A DNA stretch of 64,000 nucleotides from Paracoccaceae bacterium. Its GTDB lineage: Bacteria > Pseudomonadota > Alphaproteobacteria > Rhodobacterales > Rhodobacteraceae. The position numbers were made by a program, and so were the translations under genes. Positions 59,227-64,000 of this stretch are shown one piece after another. Position 1 is the stretch's first letter. Every line of letters starts with the position of its first letter. The notes below the pieces were generated by a model, which saw nothing but the letters and a program-made list of their open reading frames with translations, had not been told where the DNA came from and ran no database searches. The stretch is taken from positions 3,148,136 to 3,212,135 of the forward strand of contig JAWPMR010000001.1 in NCBI GenBank assembly GCA_033344815.1. Reading direction: 5' to 3'.

Positions 59227-59910
59227 ATGGTTGTCAGGATATGGTGGATGTTCTTTTGGTGGGTGCCGCTGGCGGGGTTTGCCGCCGGCCCAGACGCAGC
59301 GGATACCCCATCCGGGCTGATGTGGAACCGCACGGGATTGCCCGCCGTGTTTCCGCTGCAGGTGAAAACCCCGGTTGGTCAGAATTACCTTCTGACGCTG
59401 ACGGATGCGAAAACGGGTGATGGCGCGCTGGCGGCCTTCATCGAGGGGGGCGCGTTTTTCAAGGTTCTGGTGCCGCCGGGCACCTATGATGTACATTTTG
59501 CCCATGGTGACACTTGGATCAGTGAAGAAGAGTTGTTTGGTGCGGGGGATAAAACGCAGAATTTCGAGATCGCGGAACCGCTCACCTTTGCGATCCGGGA
59601 TTTCAGCACAAAGGCGGGTCATCTGATCGACGTCGCCTTCTCCGGCCCGACCGAAGGAGCACAGATTACGGTGACGGCGCAGTATCTCTGTCAGGGTATG
59701 CGCCTGACGGCCATTCCCCGATTGCAGCCGTCGTTTGATGATGTGGATTCGTTTCGGTATCGCATTCCCGATGAGGGCGAGTTGATGCGCTTCCCATCGC
59801 GTTTTTCCGAGGAGCGCCTGTTGGACAGCGGTGATGAACCCACTTTTCCCACCCGCTATGCGCCGTATTTTTCCCAACCCGAATATGAGGTGCGCGCGAG
59901 CCTTTGTTGA
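59227..59910 (+). CDS. Secreted protein of unknown function
   Basis: Protein of 227 residues with a signal peptide (VVRIWWMFFWWVPLAGFAAG). The rest is rich in beta strands: PLQVKTPVGQNYLLTLTDAKTG, then GAFFKVLVPPGTYDVHFAHGD, which has the look of a small carboxypeptidase-regulatory-like or surface beta-sandwich. No family assigned. ATG 59227 precedes the signal peptide; a GTG one codon earlier is possible. It follows the channel gene by 65 bases on the same strand. Confidence 0.65.
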   Translation: MVVRIWWMFFWWVPLAGFAAGPDAADTPSGLMWNRTGLPAVFPLQVKTPVGQNYLLTLTDAKTGDGALAAFIEGGAFFKVLVPPGTYDVHFAHGDTWISEEELFGAGDKTQNFEIAEPLTFAIRDFSTKAGHLIDVAFSGPTEGAQITVTAQYLCQGMRLTAIPRLQPSFDDVDSFRYRIPDEGELMRFPSRFSEERLLDSGDEPTFPTRYAPYFSQPEYEVRASLC

Positions 59911-59924
59911 GCTCTGCTGGCATG

Positions 59925-59952
59925 AAAAAAGCCGCCCCGGAAAGAGAGCGGC
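59925..59952 (-). terminator. Terminator of rpmJ
   Basis: On the minus strand the stem GCCGC / GCGGC with a 12-base loop is followed by TTTTTT. It lies just after the rpmJ stop and also separates it from the convergent gene ending at 59910. Confidence 0.7.
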
Positions 59953-59979
59953 CCTTTAAGATCGTGATGCTGTCGCGTC

Positions 59980-60105
59980 TCAGCCCTGACGGGCTTTGAA
60001 GCGACGCTGGGTTTTATTGATGACGTAAACGCGGCCTTTGCGTCGCACAACACGGCAGTCGCGGTGCCGATTCTTGAGCGAGCGGAGCGAATTGCGAACC
60101 TTCAT
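59980..60105 (-). CDS. rpmJ: Ribosomal protein L36
   Basis: Large-subunit protein bL36, 41 residues, too short for many gene finders. Sequence features: [37 protein letters not shown], strongly basic. It has a single Cys where zinc-binding L36 has CxxC-Cx12-H; this is the zinc-free (C-minus) form common in alphaproteobacteria. AGGAGAGAG stands before the ATG. Stand-alone transcript with a terminator at 59925-59952. Confidence 0.95.
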   Translation of the reverse strand: MKVRNSLRSLKNRHRDCRVVRRKGRVYVINKTQRRFKARQG

Positions 60106-60195
60106 GGTCTCTCTCCTCTAATCTTCTTCTCAGTCGGCGCGCGGACCAGCGCCGGGGTTGCGGGCGATCCGGGGTATCCGGACCAGTGAAACAGG

Positions 60196-60270
60196 TGGTG
60201 GGCGATACTGGGATCGAACCAGTGACCCCTTCGATGTCAACGAAGTGCTCTACCGCTGAGCTAATCACCC
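60196..60270 (-). tRNA. tRNA-Val (GAC)
   Basis: On the minus strand the 75-base sequence folds as a complete tRNA: acceptor GGGTGAT with ATCGCCC, D arm GCTC-AGCGGTA-GAGC, anticodon stem CTTCG/CGAAG with loop TTGACAT (anticodon GAC, valine), T arm ACTGG-TTCGATC-CCAGT, and an encoded CCA after the discriminator A. Confidence 0.96.
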
Positions 60271-60419
60271 CCTATGTAACGCGAATTCCTTAACCCCAAA
60301 CAAAAATGGGGCGCGAAAACACGCGCTGGTAGGCGGGTCTATAAAAGGAGTCGTCAGAGGGATCAAGGGCTTTTGGTTTTTGCTTTTTCTGCGCTATGGT
60401 CGCGCCAAGAGGATTGTCC

Positions 60420-61280
60420 ATGAACAAGTCGGCGTTTGAAGTCTGTTACCCTGATCGCAACAAATCCTGCGTGGTTTTTGCCTCGCCCCATAGCGGGCGT
60501 GACTACCCGTGGTCGCTGTTGCGCACGACTGTGCTGGATGATCACGCGATCCGTTCCTCCGAAGACGCCTTTGTGGATCAGTTGTTTGACTGTGCGACGG
60601 AATTTGGTGCGACCTTCATCAAAGCGGGTGCGCCCCGCGCGTTTGTCGACCTCAACCGCAGCCCCGAAGAGCTTGACCCGGCCTTGATCGAGGGCGTGCG
60701 TCGTCAGGGTCATAACCCGCGTGTGGCTTCGGGCCTTGGTGTGATTCCCCGCGTGGTCGCCAATGGACGCGCGATTTATCGCGGCAAGCTGACCATGATT
60801 GAAGCGCGCCAACGCCTGAACAGCTATTGGCATCCCTATCACAATCAGCTGCAGGCCCTGCTGGATGACGCGGTGCAATGTCACGGGCAGGCCGTTTTGG
60901 TTGACTGTCACTCGATGCCGCATGAAGCGGTCGAGGGCATCGCACGGCGCGGCGCAAAACGCCCGCAAATCGTTCTGGGCGACCGGTTTGGCGCGGCAGC
61001 CGCCGCAGAAGTCGTTGACCGGATCGAGGCGGCATTCTCCTCCGCCGGCTTTGTGGTATCGCGCAATGCGCCGTTTGCCGGGGCTTACGTGACGCAGGCC
61101 TATGGTCGCCCGACGCGTGGGCAACATACGGTTCAGGTCGAAATCGACCGCGCCATCTATATGGACGAAAAAGCAATCAAGCCGTCATCTGATTTCGCTG
61201 ACGTGCAACGCACCCTGCGCGGGGTGATTGCCGAAATTGCCCAGATCGGTCAGCAAAGCATACCGCTCGCGGCGGAGTGA
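60420..61280 (+). CDS. N-formylglutamate amidohydrolase family protein
   Basis: Protein of 286 residues of the N-formylglutamate deformylase (HutG/FGase) family. Conserved parts are VFASPHSGRDYPWSLL at the N-terminus, FVDLNRSPEELDPALIEG, and VLVDCHSMPHEA, which carry His and Asp of the probable metal site, plus RPTRGQHTVQVEIDRAIYMDE. In histidine catabolism the family releases formate from N-formylglutamate; no other hut gene lies nearby, so the role may differ. ATG 60420 was chosen on the start of the family domain. Confidence 0.87.
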   Translation: MNKSAFEVCYPDRNKSCVVFASPHSGRDYPWSLLRTTVLDDHAIRSSEDAFVDQLFDCATEFGATFIKAGAPRAFVDLNRSPEELDPALIEGVRRQGHNPRVASGLGVIPRVVANGRAIYRGKLTMIEARQRLNSYWHPYHNQLQALLDDAVQCHGQAVLVDCHSMPHEAVEGIARRGAKRPQIVLGDRFGAAAAAEVVDRIEAAFSSAGFVVSRNAPFAGAYVTQAYGRPTRGQHTVQVEIDRAIYMDEKAIKPSSDFADVQRTLRGVIAEIAQIGQQSIPLAAE

Positions 61281-61283
61281 CCC

Positions 61284-62537
61284 TTAGCGCAATGCGCGGC
61301 CTTTCAGGATAGCATCCGTGCCGAAACGTGCGCGAATCTCATCGGTCGCACGTTCCGCATCGCCCCGTTTCTTGGCCTGCGGGTCTAATAGATCCCCTGA
61401 GCGGTCTGCGCCGGTGGCATCCATCAAGTCGGATATACCGCAACCCAACAGGCGATAGGGGCCTTGTTCGCCTACCTGATCAAACAGCGCGCGCGCGGTA
61501 CGATATATTGTATCGGCCATTTGCGTCGAATCGCGCAGGCTGATCCGTTTGGACAGGAGCGAGTGATCCGAGCGTTTCAGTTTGAGCGTGACCACACGTC
61601 CCGCGAGATCCTTGGCCTTGGCCCGGTCCGAAACCTTTTCCGCCATGCGCCACAGATGCCCATCCAGCAGATCAGGATCATTGGTGTCCTCGTGAAACGT
61701 GGTTTCGTTCGATATGGATTTCATCGGCGTGTGGGCCGATATGCGCCGCGCGTCCTGCCCGCGCGCCAGATGCCACAAGCGATCCCCCATGGAGCCGAAA
61801 CGCGCGATCAATTCGGTGCGCTCCCACCGGAGCAGATCCGAAAAGGTGCGAATGCCCGCCTTGTCAAACGCGGCCTGCGCCGCTGGCCCCACGCCCCAGA
61901 TCATCCGCACGGGTTTATCACGCAGAAAGTCATCCGTTTCCGCCGCGCCAATGATGGAAAACCCGTGTGGTTTGTTGAGATCAGACGCCACCTTGGCCAG
62001 AAATTTGTTGTGGCTGAGACCTATGGATCCTGTCAGCCCCAGTTCCGTGCGCATGCGTTTGATGAGGCGCGCCAGCATCACCGCCGGGGGACGTCCATGC
62101 AGGCGCGCGGTGCCCGACAGATCCATGAAGGCCTCATCCAGCGACAGGGGTTCGATATCGGGCGTCATTTCCGACATCATGTCCCGGATCGCGCGGGAGG
62201 CCTCCACATAGGCGTCCATGCGCGGTTTGATGATCACCGCTTCGGGGCACAGTTTGAGCGCCTGAAACATCGGCATGGCAGAGCGCACGCCGCGAATGCG
62301 CGCGACATAACACGCGGTTGAGACCACACCGCGCCGCCCGCCGCCAATGATCACAGGCTTGTCCTGCAGGCTCGGGTCGTCGCGTTTTTCCACCGAGGCA
62401 TAAAACGCGTCGCAATCCATATGCGCGATGGAGAGCGCAAACAGTTCCGGATGTGCGACAATGCGCGGGCTGCCGCAGGTCGGGCAGCGGCGTCCGGCGT
62501 CAAATTCGGTCAGGCAATCGCGGCAAAGAGCGGGCAT
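61284..62537 (-). CDS. dinB: DNA polymerase IV with N-terminal zinc ribbon
   Basis: Y-family translesion polymerase of 417 residues. The polymerase core starts with HMDCDAFYASVEKRDDPSL (first catalytic Asp), has PLSLDEAFMDLSG (the Asp-Glu pair), and ends with the little-finger domain (about 260-370). The first 25 residues form an added zinc ribbon (CRDC and CPTC). The C-terminal beta-clamp motif is not obvious in the last residues (FGTDAILKGRALR). Divergent from the NUDIX gene with only 28 bases between the start codons. Confidence 0.94.
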   Translation of the reverse strand: MPALCRDCLTEFDAGRRCPTCGSPRIVAHPELFALSIAHMDCDAFYASVEKRDDPSLQDKPVIIGGGRRGVVSTACYVARIRGVRSAMPMFQALKLCPEAVIIKPRMDAYVEASRAIRDMMSEMTPDIEPLSLDEAFMDLSGTARLHGRPPAVMLARLIKRMRTELGLTGSIGLSHNKFLAKVASDLNKPHGFSIIGAAETDDFLRDKPVRMIWGVGPAAQAAFDKAGIRTFSDLLRWERTELIARFGSMGDRLWHLARGQDARRISAHTPMKSISNETTFHEDTNDPDLLDGHLWRMAEKVSDRAKAKDLAGRVVTLKLKRSDHSLLSKRISLRDSTQMADTIYRTARALFDQVGEQGPYRLLGCGISDLMDATGADRSGDLLDPQAKKRGDAERATDEIRARFGTDAILKGRALR

Positions 62538-62553
62538 TTGCAGGTCGTTCGTC

Positions 62554-62559
62554 TATAAT
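62554..62559 (+). promoter_or_regulatory. -10 element of the NUDIX gene (possible leaderless mRNA)
   Basis: A perfect TATAAT ends six bases before the ATG at 62566, which implies transcription starting at or next to the start codon. No matching -35 at the right distance is evident (TTGCAG is only ten bases upstream). Confidence 0.4.
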
Positions 62560-62565
62560 GGACAC

Positions 62566-63030
62566 ATGCAGCAACCCTATGCCAGCACGGTCGAAATGAA
62601 CATGCCCTTTACCGGCGCGAAAATCGTGCTTTTGATGGGGGATCAGCTGATCACGATCCTGCGCGATGATCGCCCTGATATCCCCTATCCAAACCATTGG
62701 GATTTGCCCGGTGGCGGGCGTGAAGGGCGGGAAACACCATTGCACTGTGCGCTGCGTGAGACGCGCGAGGAGTTGGGCCTGACCGTGCCGCCCGGGTCCA
62801 TTGTCTGGGGGCGGCGGTTCTGTGCCCCGGATCAGGTGAACTGGTTTTTCGTGGCCTATGTGCCGACAGGGTTCGAGCAGCAGATCGTTTTTGGGGACGA
62901 AGGCCAGCGCTGGAGCACCATGGATGTGACGCAATTTCTGCGCCATCCCAAAGCCGTGCCGCAGTTTCAGAACCGCCTGAAGATATTCCTGAAGGAGAGG
63001 TCGGAAACGAAAAACCCCCCGCTGTTGTGA
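62566..63030 (+). CDS. NUDIX hydrolase
   Basis: Pyrophosphohydrolase of 154 residues. The complete Nudix box GGREGRETPLHCALRETREE followed by LGL matches Gx5Ex7REUxEExGU. Preceding strand IVLLMGDQLITILRDDRPDIPYPNHWDLPGG is typical. The ATG at 62566 was chosen since upstream residues are antisense to dinB. The last codons lie in a GC-rich hairpin which also serves as terminator for transcripts from the other strand. Substrate unknown; NUDIX proteins next to error-prone polymerases may act on damaged nucleotides, an idea only. Confidence 0.86.
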   Translation: MQQPYASTVEMNMPFTGAKIVLLMGDQLITILRDDRPDIPYPNHWDLPGGGREGRETPLHCALRETREELGLTVPPGSIVWGRRFCAPDQVNWFFVAYVPTGFEQQIVFGDEGQRWSTMDVTQFLRHPKAVPQFQNRLKIFLKERSETKNPPLL

Positions 63031-63038
63031 GCGGGGGG
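63010..63038 (-). terminator. Terminator hairpin between pyrF side and NUDIX gene
   Basis: Perfect 9-bp stem CCCCCCGCT / AGCGGGGGG with loop of six bases; on the minus strand it is followed by TTTTT, a strong terminator for transcripts coming from the pyrF side. It overlaps the end of the NUDIX gene. Confidence 0.85.
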
Positions 63039-63217
63039 AGGTAACGAACCTCAGGAAGACGCGGTTCGTCGGGGAGTATCACCTAGGGTCAACTTACCAC
63101 CTATGGGAGAATACACCTAACCCGCGATGACCGATTTTCACCAGATAGAGTAGTATGTTGTGCATTAGCCACAGTCTCTTGCGTTGCTCATCGACGCAAG
63201 AGCCACCAAAGTAACCT
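63010..63217 (-). ncRNA. Candidate small RNA downstream of pyrF
   Basis: About 205 bases on the minus strand without a coding frame but with RNA structure: a perfect 9-bp hairpin CTCTTGCGT/ACGCAAGAG (63176-63202), a 7-bp hairpin ACGAACC/GGTTCGT (63044-63069) with a pyrimidine-rich loop, and the terminator at 63010-63038. Three CTCCC motifs (TTCTCCC, ACTCCCC, CCTCCCCCC) lie in or near loops, as in small RNAs that pair with ribosome-binding sites. A promoter TTACTG, 17 bases, TTAATT (63252-63224) would start the RNA near 63217. It could instead be only the pyrF 3' end. Family not recognised. Confidence 0.5.
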
Positions 63218-63225
63218 GTGGATAA
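63217..63225 (-). promoter_or_regulatory. DnaA-box-like 9-mer
   Basis: TTATCCACA on the minus strand, a perfect DnaA consensus box, placed at the start point of the candidate RNA and next to the 10-bp palindrome GATAATTATC (63238-63247). A single box may be chance. Confidence 0.35.
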
Positions 63226-63269
63226 TTAACCTTTTGCGATAATTATCAGTAATTTGACCTGTGAGTCTG

Positions 63270-63959
63270 TCAGGCGTTCAGTTCCGCCAGAATCGCCTCC
63301 GCAGCGATTTTGGGATTTGGCGATTTCCACACCGGACGTCCGACAACAATGTGATCTGCACCATCTGCAATGGCGCGGGCTGGCGTTGCCACACGTTTCT
63401 GGTCCCCCAGATCTGCCCCTGCAGGGCGCACGCCGGGGGTCACGATCAAGCGACCTGGTGCCGTGGGCAGAGCCCGGATCATGGCCGCCTCCTTGGGTGA
63501 GGCGATCACCCCGTCTGCCCCCGCTTCAAACGCACGGGTGGCACGGGCGGCGACAAGTTCGGCGATATCGCCCTCGCGGATCTGGCACCCATCCAGATCG
63601 CTGCGATCCAGCGAGGTCAAGATCGTGACTGCGAGGATTTTCATGTTCGACCCACCGGCGCCTTCCTTGGCGGCGGCAACCACATGCGGATCGCCGTGCA
63701 CAGTCAAGAAATCGAGATCAAATTGCGCCAATCCGCGTACCGCAGCCTCGATCGTGGCGCTGATGTCAAAGAGCTTCATGTCGAGGAAAATGCGCTTGCC
63801 GCGTTCCTGCTTGAGCTCATTTGCCAGCGCCAAACCGCCCCCGGTCAGCATCCCCAGTCCGATTTTGTAGAAATTCACCGCATCACCCAGTTGGGTGGCA
63901 AGTTGTTCGCCCGCCAGGGCGTTCGGCACATCCAGCGCCACAATCAACCGGTCATCCAT
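63270..63959 (-). CDS. pyrF: Orotidine 5'-phosphate decarboxylase
   Basis: Last enzyme of UMP synthesis, 229 residues. RLIVALDVPNALAGEQLA at the N-terminus, the catalytic Asp-Lys-Asp segment FLDMKLFDISATIEAAVRG (about residue 60), VTPGVRPAGADLGDQKR and IVVGRPVWKSPNP near the C-terminus are all diagnostic. AAAAGGGAGCGG precedes the ATG at 63959. Downstream on the same strand come the candidate small RNA and the terminator at 63010-63038. Confidence 0.96.
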   Translation of the reverse strand: MDDRLIVALDVPNALAGEQLATQLGDAVNFYKIGLGMLTGGGLALANELKQERGKRIFLDMKLFDISATIEAAVRGLAQFDLDFLTVHGDPHVVAAAKEGAGGSNMKILAVTILTSLDRSDLDGCQIREGDIAELVAARATRAFEAGADGVIASPKEAAMIRALPTAPGRLIVTPGVRPAGADLGDQKRVATPARAIADGADHIVVGRPVWKSPNPKIAAEAILAELNA

Positions 63960-64000
63960 CTTGGTCCGCTCCCTTTTGATGTCGCGTTTCCATATGCTGT

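Noticed and set aside
63217-63247. Chromosomal replication origin
   Set aside because: Only one DnaA box and a short AT-rich stretch; no box cluster, and no dnaA, hemE, parA or gidA-type genes nearby.

Overview
The window looks like a chromosomal segment of a marine alphaproteobacterium of the Roseobacter group (Rhodobacterales). The pointers are a moderately GC-rich sequence, dense operons with ATGA/GTGA start-stop overlaps, a TRAP-type uptake system inside sugar-acid catabolism, a long-chain DctM/DctQ pair, an rpoE-chrR locus with the downstream flavoprotein operon arranged as in Rhodobacter sphaeroides, and a DinB with an N-terminal zinc ribbon. The genus assignment is inference; no rRNA is present. 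I see no insertion sequence, prophage, integrase or CRISPR array.

Layout. (1) 1-4648: a fused purine-catabolism enzyme cut by the left edge (PuuE allantoinase plus UraD decarboxylase), then mutL and rmuC. (2) 5314-20161: a sugar-acid (uronate) catabolic region. uxaC and a tagaturonate/fructuronate reductase run rightward; a ten-gene block runs leftward from the TRAP transporter (dctPQM) through a PhyH dioxygenase, altronate dehydratase, a Gfo/Idh/MocA oxidoreductase, a second PhyH dioxygenase, a beta-hydroxyacid dehydrogenase, an EamA transporter and KDG kinase. UxaC, the reductase, UxaA and KdgK together make a galacturonate-type route to KDPG. The dioxygenases and oxidoreductases are not part of the textbook pathway and suggest that the imported substrate is decorated. 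(3) 20280-28535: a GntR/FCD regulator with a strong 12-bp inverted repeat in front of it, an erythronate/threonate-type dehydrogenase pair (denD, ltnD-like) and a five-gene rightward operon (SDR, IlvD/Edd dehydratase, FAH-family hydrolase, 2-hydroxyacid dehydrogenase, mandelate-racemase-type dehydratase) that reads as a non-phosphorylative sugar-acid pathway.

(4) 28540-34592: the singlet-oxygen type sigma factor RpoE and its zinc anti-sigma ChrR, with an RpoE-like promoter (TGATCC, 18 bases, TAACG), facing a five-gene operon (flavoprotein, DUF1365, MFS, DUF3833, SDR). (5) 34589-41796: saccharopine dehydrogenase, glutathione transferase and a histidine phosphatase on the minus strand; a stand-alone NuoG/FdsA-like formate dehydrogenase, a secreted protein of unknown function and an AllC-type amidase on the plus strand.

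(6) 41827-55351: a two-component system divergent from a CoA-ligase/branched-chain-type ABC transporter operon (ligase, livG, livH, livM, livK, livF, second CoA ligase), which is interspersed with small accessory genes. The set suggests uptake and CoA activation of an organic acid. (7) 55585-64000: an iron-type ABC permease without partners, a YghU-type glutathione transferase, a potassium channel with a C-terminal zinc ribbon, a secreted protein of unknown function, rpmJ (L36), tRNA-Val(GAC), an N-formylglutamate amidohydrolase, dinB, a NUDIX hydrolase, a candidate small RNA with a DnaA-box-like site at its promoter, and pyrF.

The least explained parts are the dioxygenase-containing uronate operon, the candidate small RNA next to pyrF, and two copies of a GTAGGGTGGG repeat, each of which supplies the stop codon of the gene before it.
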